From Tenrec ecaudatus (taxonomy: Eukaryota > Chordata > Mammalia > Afrosoricida > Tenrecidae), in assembly GCF_050624435.1 (NCBI RefSeq), contig NC_134539.1:48764001-48828000 (forward strand): 64,000 nt of DNA, written 5' to 3'. Shown here piece after piece: positions 24,305 through 35,294 of this stretch. Each line of letters starts with the position of its first letter. The stretch's first letter is position 1. A program made the translations under genes and the position numbers. The notes beneath the pieces were generated by a model. It searched no databases. It had not been told where the DNA came from and saw only the letters and a list, made by a program, of their open reading frames with translations.

Positions 24305-24500
24305 CTGCTTCTAAAGATGTTTGCTTCCCTGGTGCTAACTCCGGAGCTGGACCTATTGGGCCAAACACACAGTAATTAGGTGAGGCTCTCGGTCAGCACT
24401 GGGGCGAAGCCGGCTTCCAGAAGTTCTTTCATGCGCCCTGAGGCGCTGTCGAAGCTCCGCGTGCTCACCCCAAGGTCAGAGGTCCGCGTGCCGGAGACTT
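24305..24500 (-). other. Probable non-coding first exon of the minus-strand gene
   Basis: On the minus strand a CpG-rich block ends at a consensus donor, 'agaagcag' followed by gtaagg, at 24305. The frame that would join the start-codon exon has a stop just upstream of the donor, so the exon is read as 5' UTR. The upstream edge (transcription start) is a guess within the CpG island. Confidence 0.5.
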
Positions 24501-25262
24501 CCGTCCCAGGAAACCTTAGGCAGGGTTACTAAGGGTCACAAACCGGTCATGCCAAGGACTTGTTTTGTTTTGGAGTGGGTGTATGCCCTGCCGAAGGTCC
24601 CCCTCTCCCACCCTCCCCGCCCCTCCCTGCAGCGCGGGAGCACTGACGTCACGGGAGGCCCGGCCCTTCCCATCCGGCATTTCGGCCTCACGTCGATTAA
24701 ACAGCCTGGGATCCCGCCTCGCCAGCGCCACAGCGGCCGTCCAACAAACCTGTTCGCCAGAAACGGCGGAGCTGCCACGGTTGGTGCCTTTGAGATCTTT
24801 CCTTTCCCTTGAAGTCAGAAAGTGCTTCCCTCCCCTTTGCCACCTGCCTCTCAGGGACGTACCTGAGGTAACCCGGCCACCACCGTCCCTCTCCAGAGAA
24901 AACGCGGGCCACCGACGACGGGTGACCTCTGACCCTGCACTCTGCTCCTCCATTGGCCAGAAAGAACCCCGCCCTGGCTGGCTCCGCCCCCTCGGCTCCA
25001 GGCACTTCCTGTCTGTGGGATGCCCAATGCTTAGCCGCATCCGGGCGACATGGAGGTGGTCCCAGTGGACAAGCCCTGGGAGTGAGTGGCAGGAAGCCAG
25101 AGGGAGCCCAGTGGGAAGGGCCGGGAAGGCCCAGACCAGGGGGTGTGGGCGTCACAGGACAGGTCAGAATCCTTCCCGAGGGGAAGTCGACAGGTTTCCT
25201 AGCAGCCAAACGTGTTCGGGAAGGAGGAAGCAAGAGGGAGAGGCAAACATGAGTCAGGTGTC
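24400..25262. promoter_or_regulatory. CpG-island promoter, possibly bidirectional
   Basis: This is the one strongly CpG-rich block in an AT-rich window. It carries a perfect CRE palindrome TGACGTCA at 24644-24651, a CCAAT box in reverse (cattgg, 24951-24956), and GC boxes near 24966 and 24984. ETS-like cttccg and atccgg sites are also present. The probable first exon of the minus-strand gene lies at its left edge. On the right, an ATG plus donor suggests possible transcription in the other direction. I see no TATA box, as usual for such promoters. Confidence 0.8.
25050..25081 (+). other. Possible plus-strand first exon or short uORF
   Basis: An ATG at 25050 reads MEVVPVDKPWE and then meets TGA. 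The sequence at the end also fits a splice donor, with gtgagt beginning at 25082. It could be the first coding segment of a divergent transcript spliced in phase 2. No downstream plus-strand exon could be found, so it may be part of a non-coding RNA or chance. Confidence 0.25.
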
Positions 25263-25269
25263 TAGCTGG

Positions 25270-25715
25270 GAATTGTTCATGTCTCGATGGCAGCAGGACA
25301 TTGCAACAGCATCAGATGATAATACGTTTGAATTGGGACAAGTGGATTACACTTAGCTTGTCAAACACCACCCCACCCCCGACCCCCCCACACTGGACCT
25401 GCCTACCAACTGGAGAGGAATTCTTGTTTCCCTTTCCATGATATCCCTGGCATCAAATGCCACTCTGCATGATTACAAGAACACGCATTTATGTATGGGT
25501 GTCATTCAACTTTAAATATAATTATTGCTGAAATGCTAATTGTGAAACTTTACTGGATACGTCAGATTATTTTCTCAAATTATCATGTTCATTATTTTGT
25601 ACAGGTCTGTGCAGTTTGCTTAAGTGACGGGGATTAAATGTTTGGCAAGAAACAATTTTAAGATACTTACCTGGCCTTGAAGTACATTATATTGTATTCT
25701 TGGGATATCTGGTTT
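25270..25715. other. Unclassified sequence right of the CpG island
   Basis: A short C-rich tract lies near 25362-25390. No supported gene or repeat is visible. Confidence 0.4.
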
Positions 25716-25719
25716 TATT

Positions 25720-26415
25720 AAAGTCCATTTTCATTTAAATAATTTTATAAAATTTACAAAAGTAAAATATTTAATATTTAAATCACCCAAAGACATTTAC
25801 AGAAAAAGTATTCCCTATTGCCACTATCACCATCTTCACCTCCACTAATACCAGGAAGACAATGTCAACAACCATGTTCATATAAATTTATATGCATATT
25901 CAAAGTTGGTTGACTGATTATATAATAATGTGCGACTAACTTTCCCCACTAAACATCATATCATCAACAACCTTCTAGGCCAAGATACATAGATCTAACC
26001 AAGGAAAAACCACAAAACAGCTGCATAATATTTTATAGATGTGCCGTAATTTATCTAAACATTCCATTACTGAAGAATTTAGCAGATTGTTTCCAGGTTT
26101 TTACCTCTATTGTGCTTTGATAAGTATTCTTGATTATAGACTCCTGATTCTTATCATTGCTATTTCAAAGGCATAGATTCATGTTGCTTTGCTGACTCTC
26201 ACCACAATGCATTTAATATATATTGTCATTTTACTTTCAAAAATTAATAGCAATTTTCATTAACAATACCTGACAGGAAGCATTTCCTGGAATATGCAAC
26301 ATTACTGAAGCTATTGTTCTTTTAAAATTTTTCAAGTCTGATGCATAAAATTACTAATTGTTTTAATTTTCATTTATCTGATTATTGCTATGTTCAAACA
26401 CTTTTATGTTATTAT
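25720..26415 (-). repeat. Ancient L1 (L1M-type) 3' part
   Basis: On the plus strand it shows the antisense L1 landmarks: a 'tgcataatattttatagatg' block, 'aaacattccattactgaaga' and 'gcagattgtttccaggtttt'. These correspond to the end of ORF2 in old L1 families. Confidence 0.7.
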
Positions 26416-26479
26416 TAATGAGGTCAGCCTGCTTTTATATTAGGTAAGTGGTTGGCTACAAGTAACAGAAATTTCCAAA

Positions 26480-26730
26480 TTAACATAAATAAGGGAGACA
26501 TTGAACAGTATAAGGCATGACAAAGTAATAATAATAATTTATAAATTATCAAGGGTTCTTGAGCAGGGGGTGGGAGAGAGGGGAAAAATGAGGAGCTAAA
26601 CCAAGGGCTCAAGTAGAAAGCAAATGTTTTGAGAATGATGATGGCAACAAATGTGCTTGACACAATGGATGGATGGATGGATTGGGATAAGAGTTGTATG
26701 AGCCCCTAATAACATGATTTTAAATAGAAA
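26480..26730 (+). mobile_element. L1 3' end
   Basis: Sense L1 terminus from 'taagggagacattgaacag' to 'gagcccctaataacatgat', with an ATGG run (26664-26680) replacing the usual variable block. Confidence 0.8.
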
Positions 26731-27087
26731 AGAAAATACATGTGAAAAAAAGATATACATAATTTCTTTTTCATGTAACTGAAATCCAGACATAAAAGTT
26801 GCAGAAGCAGCTCTGGTAGCTCTGCCCTTCAAAGTTCTCAGGAACCCATACACCTTCCAGTTCACTGCTCTATATTCCTGTTGTGGTCCTTGTTTTCATA
26901 GTCGGAGGTAGTGATGTCTATGTTTGGGGCAGTAGCCTTGCTTTTCTTTAAATTGCTAATTCCAAGCAATATTGTTTTGTCTATTTTTAATCTTCTGTTC
27001 ATATTATTTGTCTATGATTCATCTACTAAGTATATGCTATGTGTATGTTAATTAAGGTTTATTGCTGAACGTTATTCCATTATAAAA

Positions 27088-28135
27088 ATAGGAGGGAAGT
27101 TCAAAAATTTTGTGGAAAACCACACCAAACTCCCTGCCTGTAACTGTTTACGGGAGCAGTAACCCAGTCTTTCTCCTGCAGAGCTGCGGGTGGTTTTGAA
27201 CTGCCCACCATGCAAAACAAGTCCCCCATCTGCCACCAATCAGGCCTTTTTTGGTCATACACTGTTATGCAATCTTTTCAGAACCTCTAAATCAAAAGCT
27301 TGATTAACAGTCTGACCTGGGAGGACATACTCCAAATGCACTATCACCCTCACATAAAAAAACAAAACAAACAAAAAACGAGCATCATCTTGGTTTTTGA
27401 TTCCACTTGACGAGCTTTTTTGGGTGAGGTAATGATGTGTCTCCACTGGCTGGACTGATGTTTGCCTTCAGGCCTGTAAGAATAGCACCGTGTCTCGTCA
27501 CCAGTAATGGCCTTAGAAAAACCGTCTGGGTCGCTTTGGAGCTGTTCTTTGAAAGCACAGCATATTTCCAGTTGATGCTCTGGTTCCCAGCCGGTCAGAA
27601 CCCGAGGTACAAATTTCACAGTGACCCTTCTCATTCCCAAATCTTCTGTTAAATTTCAGTAAACTGAGCTCCAAGATAGCCCACATCACTTCTGCATTTC
27701 TTCAATGGTCTGTCGTCAGTCTTCAAGCACAAGTGCATGAATTTTGTCGACAGTTTCATCCATTAGGCAAGTTGATGGACATCCAGAAGAGGTTTGTCAT
27801 CAATCAACATTTCACCTATTTTGAAACAAGAAAACCACTCATGCACTTGAGGTTTTCCCATAGCCCTGTCCTTGTAAGCTATGTTCAACATTACAAGAGT
27901 TTCTGAGGCATTTTCCTGAGCAAGAAACAAAATTTCACAGCTTCACGCTGTTCTCTTAAATTGGCCATCACAAGAAATGAGGTTCGAGGGAGACTGCTTT
28001 TATGAAAGAGTTCACTGTGACCAGAAAGAACCTTCCCAGGCAAAGCCAGTGGGTGCACCAACTCAGAGCCAACTGGGAAAAATGCATACTATGAAAGCTT
28101 CATCCAGTGGAGCTTTTTTGGTGGGTCCCCCCATG
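27088..28135 (-). mobile_element. Mariner-family DNA transposon relic
   Basis: A terminal-repeat-like sequence 'gggaagttcaaaaattttgt' lies at the left edge, and a weak counterpart lies near 28110-28135. Between them, on the minus strand, is a mariner transposase. It begins MANLREQREAVKF near 27970 and contains ITGDETRCYSYRPEGKHQSS and VLPGQTVNQAFDLEVLKRLH. The Asp of the ITGDE motif remains, but several stops and frameshifts break the frame (27255-27970). An AfroSINE piece has inserted at 27125-27240. This is a dead copy. Confidence 0.85.
27125..27240 (-). repeat. AfroSINE fragment inside the mariner
   Basis: The blocks 'gtaactgtttacgggagcag' and 'gggtggttttgaactgccca' are present in antisense. 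Confidence 0.75.
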
Positions 28136-28264
28136 TATGGAAATATTGCTTTCAGAAATTTTTGGTATAGAATTAATGGAGAAACACGAGCTTTATATTT
28201 TTTGTTTAATAAGGGTTTCTAGGATTTTGAGAAATACTCTTTGATTTACCCTATTATATCTCAA

Positions 28265-28420
28265 TTTGTTTAACCATTCTATTGTTGATAGACCTTTATT
28301 ATTTACAATTTGGGGCTATTACAAAGCCTTGTACTTGGTTTTATACAGGTGCACATGTTTCTTTGGGATATACAATGATTAATGAATTTCTGGGTTATAG
28401 AAAATGCATTTCTGCACATA
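28265..28420 (-). repeat. Ancient L1 fragment
   Basis: The sequence 'ccattctattgttgatagac' and 'ggctattacaaagccttg' correspond to the antisense end of old L1 ORF2. Confidence 0.6.
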
Positions 28421-28429
28421 TATTCGATG

Positions 28430-28660
28430 ATGCCAACCTGCTTACCAAAACAAATGTACCAACAGAACTCCCTGGACAACTACTAGTTAAAAAGTTATCA
28501 GTTCAAACCTTTTCAGAGGCACCTCAGGAAACAGTTCTGTTGAAAGGACACAGTCTTGGAAAGGACACAGTCTTGAAAATGCTGTAAGCAATTCTACTCT
28601 GCACCCATGGGCTACATAATCAAAATGAACTTGATGGTTGCTAACAGTAGAAACATTGTT
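28430..28660 (+). repeat. AfroSINE-like degenerate repeat
   Basis: The blocks 'aaaaagttatcagttcaaac', 'gaggcacctcaggaaacag' and 'caattctactctgcacccat' follow the sense order of an AfroSINE-type element. A 13-base direct repeat ggacacagtcttg sits inside. Confidence 0.5.
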
Positions 28661-28768
28661 TGTCCGTCACCAGGACTGTTAAAATAATATCATAGTTTTG
28701 AGAATATGATGAATATTCAATTGTCCTTTTTGTGGGGGAGGGTGTTTTTAATGATTTTGACTCAAGAT

Positions 28769-29179
28769 CTAGAATCTCAGCTTCTGGAAGAACCACTTGT
28801 TTTTGCCAGTCTTGTGCCTCTCCTAAAATTTGACCTTCACCTTCAGATGGGCCTTGCGTTGAAGAGCAGGGTCCCTGAAGACACCCTTGTTGATGATAGT
28901 TTTGTTCAAAGGGGTGTCTATGGAGTACCTCAATGGTGTGAGATGATTATAGCGATACACCTTCACAGAAGACCTGACCTTTGACCTCTTGGCAATTTTC
29001 TTCTTGCCCATGGCAGCTGTCACTTTGCGGAGATAGCGGTTGATTCCAGCCACCAGGGCGTGGCTGTAGGGGCAGTCTGAGGTGCCATCGTCCATGTTCT
29101 TCACGATGACGGCTCTGCATCCCAAATAGGGTCCTGCCAGGACCAGCACCACCTGCCCAGGTTTCATGAACTTACCCAT
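28769..29179 (-). pseudogene. RPL27: Processed pseudogene of ribosomal protein L27
   Basis: From the ATG at 29179 on the minus strand it reads [20 protein letters not shown] without introns, with long stretches such as [20 protein letters not shown] matching L27 (eL27). One nonsense codon (TAG at 28825-28823) replaces a Glu codon about 18 codons before the normal end. The remainder, ERHKTGKNKWFFQKLRF and stop at 28769, is still legible. Many substitutions at usually invariant positions argue against function. The 5' UTR-like leader and a 3' UTR-like end ('cattaaaaaca' on the minus strand) show that it came from mRNA. Confidence 0.94.
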
Positions 29180-29182
29180 TCC

Positions 29183-30105
29183 GACAGCAGGCTCTCAGGC
29201 TGACAACAGCAAGGAAGAACCAGTTGTCTTTTAAGGAAGGATCTCATACATTGTCGAATGGCACTTCTTTCATCTTATTGGCCAGCTCCTAGTCTCATGG
29301 TCAACCTAGCTGCAATAAAATTTAGAAGACACTATACTTACTTTATGTCATCCTATATGTCATTGAAGCTTGAGATTCTATCATTTATTTAAAAAAGGAG
29401 AGGCTATATATATATTGAAGGGTATAGAACAGTTACTGCCACATTATAGACAATAATTTTTAAAATAACTCATTTATTGATCTCTTACTAGATTCCAAGC
29501 TGAATTTTGCAACTATTTTAAATACTACCTATTGCATTATGAATTCCAGTTTATGACTGAGAAAATGGAGGATATTAAGAGTCTAAACACTTTACCTGAG
29601 ATTAACCCAAAAGTGTAAGGCAGAATTGAAAACCCAGGCAGGCGAACCGATGCTTGTGGCCAGTCATTATCTCCAAAAGGCATATTAGTGTTTGGGCTGC
29701 CAAATGTTTTCGCCCTATGTATTTTTGGAAATTTCTCAAGGTAGTTTTCTTATCTGGCTACAGGAAAGTTACCATCTCTAAAGTGTCTCTGTGTGTATTA
29801 TGAGTAGCTAATGTTTCTTCATCATTATTCCTAAAATTCTACACATGAAGTCTTAGAATAATTCCTTGTCCTTATTTGTTTTAATTTGCCATTATTTTCA
29901 CCATTGTTGCTGTAAGTCTACATGAAAATTAAAAAGCTTAGACATGCACTTGAATATGAACTAAGCTGAGGAGGCATGATAAAGTGGGAGAAGCAAAATC
30001 CTCAACGGTACACACCAATTCCACTTATTTGTAGAAATCTCTTGTGGTGACATTAGGCTTTACTGTAGTATTCACCCACTGTGTTGTTGAAGCCATAATG
30101 ATGGT
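29183..30105. other. Intergenic with one MIR-like segment
   Basis: A MIR-like piece lies at about 29480-29680, seen from 'gactgagaaaatggaggata' and 'aaaagtgtaaggcagaattg'. The rest is unclassified. Confidence 0.5.
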
Positions 30106-30109
30106 GTTG

Positions 30110-30790
30110 CTTCGTGTTTATTGAGAACATACTCTGTGGCAGGCATAATTCTATATACAAAGTATGCAAAAATAAGTGGTGAGACAATCTTGGCCTTTAG
30201 GAAGCTCACAAATCCTTGTCTCAAGTTGTTCTTACTTTTCATCTTGTCAGACAATTCAATAAAATGTGACCAGGATGATCTTTTTGAAACAACTGATAAC
30301 ACCATTGCCTGCTTAGGCTCTCTCAGATCTGTCACCAACAAGATAAAATCTAAATCTGTAGCATGGAACCATTACCAACTCAGCCCCATTTAACTGGCAC
30401 CTTTAACCTTTGGCTATTTATTCTCTGAACATCTCACAGAACCTCCTGCTTCCAAATCTTTGTTCTCCTGTTTTATTTTACTACTTTATAAAGTACTAAA
30501 ACCCTACTCATTCTGCAAGCCTCAGTTGCTCCTCCTATTGTAATTTTGGTGAGAATTGTTATCTTTTTGGCACTCCTACAGTTTTGATTTTTGTCTATGT
30601 ATACCACAAAAGTGGTATCATTGTGGACAATTTTCATGTTTTGTATAATAATTGGTTTCTTCATGGTTTTTTTTCCATATTCAGACTACAGTCTTCTTGA
30701 GACCCAGGGACTATGTCTTAATTATCTTTATATATTCTAGGAACAGTATAAGGCCTAATTCAAAGTAAGCATGGAAATGAACATTTTATT
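30110..30790 (+). repeat. LINE-2 / MIR cluster
   Basis: It opens with 'gcttcgtgtttattgagaac' and 'tgtggcaggcataattctat', the common L2/MIR signature. It continues through an L2 3' region ('acaagataaaatctaaatct') to 'cagactacagtcttcttgag' and 'gaacagtataaggcctaat'. The frames within it are chance. Confidence 0.7.
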
Positions 30791-31900
30791 GGATTTACTT
30801 CTTAAAAACTGACACTAGGTCATTTTGCACTAATTGCTATCACAATATTTTCCCATTACATGTACGTGTTTTGTGTTTTTGGTGGAGCACCATTGTGTAC
30901 AAACTATCACACACATACACAACACACACACAAACAACCAATGTGAACCAAGTGTGAATATGGCAGATAATCAGCTTGAGGCAGAGTTGCAGATTAGCAC
31001 AGACCAGATCATGCAGAAAATCTGGATATATGGAATGACAAAAATATTACACACATGTATTGCATAAGTAACTTATTGTCTTGTGGCTGCTAATTTATAG
31101 GTGCAACCTCACTTACTATCTTTCTATCAGTAAAGGGCTCTTTTGCATCAATAGGCTGAGAATAAACATTTTAGTACATGAGCTGGAATCAACATGATGG
31201 CAGGGGGTTTGTCTTTTTGGCTTATGTTATCTAATTAACTATATAAGTAATGGCATGACAGCAGCAACATGTAAATAATTTTTCACAAATGTAGAAGATA
31301 AACATAAGATTTCATATTCAAATAATTTACCTTTTTAAAGCAGTTTTAAAATGTTACTATATCTTTGTAACATTTGCATCTATAGACAGTATGATTTTTC
31401 TCTGTCCAACATGTTCAGTTCTTCAACATTTTTCTTAGTATGAGCCATCTTATATTTCACATAATTATTGGACATTTTTCAAATGGAAAAATTAATTTAC
31501 TCAAATTTCTGGTCAGAATAAGAATTTTATTCATGCAAAGATTTGACTCTTTAACCAGAAAAAAAGGGGGGCGGGGTCTGAAATAAACAGTAATACTTGG
31601 GTCTCCATTTCTTTGGGAAAAATGGAAGGGCCAATTTAAAAACCTATATTATACCCCTTTGTAATACTTACCATAAGTCACTCTACATGCTATCAACCTG
31701 AGGTCAAACAATTTTCCCAAGATTACAGAGATAGGAAAAACTCAGGTTTTCTGACATTTATAATATACTAGTTCATTCACTGATTTATTCATCAACTATT
31801 TTCAGCACCTATTATATATGTATTGGTTGGAGCAAGCTAATAGGATTAATTCAAGCAGTGTGAAAGAGATATTAAGACATTTATATATCATCTGAGGAAA
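30791..31900. other. AT-rich intergenic sequence
   Basis: It contains a CA-rich microsatellite at about 30908-30945 and nothing else that I can support. Confidence 0.5.
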
Positions 31901-31904
31901 TAGA

Positions 31905-32325
31905 GAGGGAAGATGGCAGAGCAGGTGAGCCGCATACTCTGAGAGCTCTTTCGAACAAGGCGGGCTTGGTGTTCACGTAGTCAAGTGGAAGGAGTCTGAT
32001 GAGTGAAATATCCCCTTGGGACAGCACCCCACCGCACCCCATACATTTGTCCTGAACCGGGGCCTTGGTGATCCAGGATCACATTCTTGGGACATCTCGG
32101 GTCATCAGGCCACCGCCACCATGGCTGCGACTAGCTATAGCCCACTCCACCCCCAGACCAGGACCCCGCACCCGGAGTCCCTTGGCTGCCCTGCCAAGAC
32201 ACGCACAGCAGGTGGCAGGACCCCCTCCAGCAACTGCCCACTCGTGGGACTCCACTAGGAGAGAAGTTTCCCTTTCCAGAAGTCCCCCTCCCCAGGTGGC
32301 AGCTCTCTCTCCAGGGAGTTTAAAA
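31905..32325 (+). mobile_element. Probable L1 5' UTR fragment
   Basis: A GC-rich block starts 'gagagggaagatggcagagc', the usual style of a mammalian L1 5' end. It contains 'accgccaccatggctgcgac' and ends before any ORF1 is reached. No L1 3' part is joined to it, which is opposite to the usual 5' truncation. It may be an unrelated GC-rich retrocopy; the 80- to 94-residue frames in it have no known homologue that I recognise. Confidence 0.45.
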
Positions 32326-32329
32326 GAAA

Positions 32330-32935
32330 ATGATGCTTTATTATTTTAATGAATAAGTTGTGGGAATACAGAAGAATGATTGATTAGGTAACTCATAGAT
32401 ATCTGACCACATTAACCATACCTATGGGAAATCTAGCTGTTTGGGTCACAAAAACCATAATAGCACCATTAGATAACTAATGGAAAATTAATCAGCTGGC
32501 TGTAACATAATAACTTCTAAATGTCTAAACTTGCAAATTAAAAATAGAATGATACAACAAATGCCATAAATATACAGAATGGAAATATCATACTTGTTAT
32601 GCATGGGAAAGTCATTATTTCTCTTTATTCTTCCAAAGAGTTTGTAATTTTGTTCAAAGCATTCTTGATTTCTTTAATGTCTTATATTAAATGGAAGATA
32701 TGGACATTGGATTAAATTTCAGAAGAAGACATATTAGTAATAATTACATATACAGGAAAAATAATTTTATGAAAACCTAAGAGTAATTCTTTCCCATAAA
32801 ATCAAAGTATTTTTAACAGCAGTTCTCATTACTTTATAATTTTAATTTAGACCAATTTTGTTCTTTAAAATATAAATTAATTAAATATTTTTTGAACATC
32901 TATCATTTGCTCAGTATGTACTTGCTCAACACAAT
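32330..32935. other. AT-rich intergenic sequence
   Basis: No supported gene or repeat. Confidence 0.45.
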
Positions 32936-32939
32936 GGCT

Positions 32940-33245
32940 CCCATACATGTTCAATCTGTATGTTGAGCAAATTATCAGAGAAGCTGGATTATATGAAGAA
33001 GAATATGACATCAAGATTGGAGGAAGACTTATTAACAATCTGAGATTTGCAGATGACACACTCTTGCTTGCTGAAAGTGAAGATTTGAAGCACTTGCTGA
33101 TGAAGATCAAGGACTATAGCCTTCCATATGGATTAAAACTCAATGTAAAGAAAACCAAAATCCTCACAACCGAATCAATAAGTAACATCATGATAAATGA
33201 AGAAAAGGAAAATGTTAAGGATTTTCTCTTGCTTGGATACATAAT
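32940..33245 (+). mobile_element. RTE/BovB-like reverse transcriptase fragment (left part)
   Basis: A readable frame of about 100 residues shows the RT core: NLYVEQIIREAGLYEEEYDI, then LRFADDTLLLAESEDLKHLL with the catalytic FADD box, then YGLKLNVKKTKIL and a LLGYIINAHGSS block. A 2-kb L1 interrupts it. The rest of the element resumes at 35.3 kb. It lacks a start and an endonuclease and is dead. Confidence 0.87.
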
Positions 33246-34131
33246 CAATGCTCATGGAAGCAGCAGAAAGAGAGAGAGTGGACCTTATCATGACCCACCA
33301 AGCCCCGGGGATGACATCCCTGCTTGGAGCATCTAATTCACAGAGAGAACCATAGGGCCGGCCCCACCACAAGATATGACGTTCCCTCACTGACCCATCA
33401 CACTACAGGACACAGCACTGGAGACACTGTGGAAAGTGTACCCGGTATGCCCCATGTACAGTGGGGTGAACATGAAAGGAGTGCAACAGGACAGCAGGAC
33501 AGCAAGGGGAGCAAAGTAACCCAGTCTCAGAGGAATCCTGAAAATAGACTTCTGACTCAGGGGACAGGGTTTGGCACCTCAACAGACCAGATTGGAAAGC
33601 ACTCATAAGGGTCACCAGACAGAACTGGAACTTTTTTTCCCCTTTCACCCTGTGTCTATCTATATATGATAAGCAGGACAAACAGTCTCAAAGAGAAAAC
33701 AATGAGACTGACAGTCCCAGGGGGGACATGGGGGAGGAGGGGGCGGGGTGGGAGAGCGGGGAGCCAACAAACTCAGGGATAAGGGGAACAAGAGATCTAA
33801 AATTGATGGTGAGAAGGGTGTATAATGCCTGGTGTGGTTTGATCAAGTGCAATGTATCCGAGAGGAATAACTGAGAGCCAAATGGAGGGTGAGCATTATA
33901 GTGGGACAGGAGGAAGGTGAAAGGAAGTACAGGAAAGAAGTAGAGGCAAAAGCTATTTATAGAGGTTTGGCTATAGGCATGTATATAAGTAAATATACTA
34001 ATTTATAATGAATGGGATAGAGGCCAATGTACATATATTTATATGTTAAGTATGAAGATAGCAGACGGACTTTGAGCCTCTACTCAAATCCTCCTAAACA
34101 CAAGAACATTGTTTTAATAACCTGGCACTCT

Positions 34132-34205
34132 CTTTTAATCATTTTATCGGAGGCTCTTACAAATCTTACCCATCATTCAATTATATTAAGCACTCGTACA
34201 TATGT
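34132..34205 (-). mobile_element. 74-bp L1 insertion within an L1
   Basis: An antisense L1 3' end ('cattttatcggaggctctta') is bounded by perfect 14-base repeats taacctggcactct at 34118-34131 and 34206-34219. Confidence 0.9.
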
Positions 34206-34939
34206 TAACCTGGCACTCTGTAATACTAACCTTCCTGACATGACCGCTGAAAACAAAATGGGTGCATAAGCAAATGTGGTGAAGAAAGTAGATGGTGCCT
34301 AGCTATCAAAAGATAGAGTGTCTGGGGTCTTAAAGGCTTGAAGTTAACCAAGCGGCCATCTAGCAGGAAAACAGATACACCCATGTGAAAGAAGCACACC
34401 AACCTCTGTGATCATGTGGTGTGGACAGGATCAGGTATTAGGTATCAAAAGATCCAAAACAAGCAATTATATGGATGTGAAAGAGGAGGGTTGGAGTGGC
34501 GATTCAAGACCTATATGTAGACAATTGGACATCCCCCCACAGAAGAGTTACAAGGAAGGGACGATTCAACCAGCGTGCAGTATAGCGCCAATGAAACACA
34601 CAACATTCTAGTTCCTGAATGCTTCCTCCCCGCCCCACCACCATGACCCAGTTCTACCTTACAAATCCGACTAGTCCGGAGTACACACATTGGTACAGAT
34701 AACAGCTCTCGACACATGGCATTCAGGACAAATAAAACCCTCAGGAACAGTAGTGGGAGTAGTGATATCATGAGGGTAGGGGGATGGTGGGGGGAGAAAG
34801 GGGGAACTCATCACAAGATTGGATATATAGCCCACCCCTCAGGGGGATGAATAACAGAAATGTGGTGAAGGAAGACAACGGACAATGTAAGACATGAAAT
34901 AACAATAATAATATTCATGAGAGTGCGAAGGTGGTAGAG

Positions 34940-35130
34940 CAGTGGTTCTCAACCTTCCTAATGCTGTGATCCTTTAATACAGTTCCTTATGTTGTGGTGA
35001 CCCCCAAACCATACAATTATTTTCATTGCTACTTCAAAAACTGTAATTTTGCTCCTGTTATGAATAGGGCAAGCCTGTGAAAGTCTTTTGACCCCCAAAG
35101 GGGTCATGACCCACAAGTTGAGAACGGCTG
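34940..35130 (+). mobile_element. SPIN non-autonomous hAT transposon, copy 1
   Basis: The 191-bp element opens cagtggttctcaacc and closes with the inverted counterpart gttgagaacggctg. Internal blocks 'gttgtggtgacccccaaacc' and 'gacccccaaaggggtcatga' match the SPIN non-autonomous family known from rodents and tenrec. There is no transposase. The flanking 8-mers no longer match well. Confidence 0.9.
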
Positions 35131-35294
35131 TAAAAGGGAGTGGGGGAAAGAGGAGCTGATACCAAGTGCTCAAGTAGAAAGCAAATGTTTTGGAAATGTT
35201 GATGTCAACATATGTACAAGTGTGCTTAATAAAGTTGAATAGTGGATTGTTATAAGATTTGTAAGAGCCCCCCAATAATATGATTAATTAAAAA

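Larger units (their letters stand above)
33246..35290 (+). mobile_element. L1 3' UTR copy inserted into the RTE
   Basis: About 2 kb of L1 3' UTR in sense, from near 'gtggaccttatcatgaccca' to 'gagccccccaataatatgat' and an A-run. It carries only one unit of the 247-bp repeat. It has itself received a 74-bp L1 at 34132 and a SPIN element at 34940. ORFs such as 33324-33608 and 34511-34771 are UTR noise. Confidence 0.85.

Noticed and set aside
24536-24560. The idea that the plus-strand sequence after the CpG island is a conventional protein-coding partner gene
   Set aside because: Apart from the 11-codon MEVVPVDKPWE segment with a donor, no in-phase plus-strand exon could be found downstream in the window.
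24565-25356. 263-codon plus-strand frame and long minus-strand frames in the CpG island
   Set aside because: GC-rich DNA has few stops on any strand. Several overlapping frames of similar length exist in both directions, and none resembles a protein.
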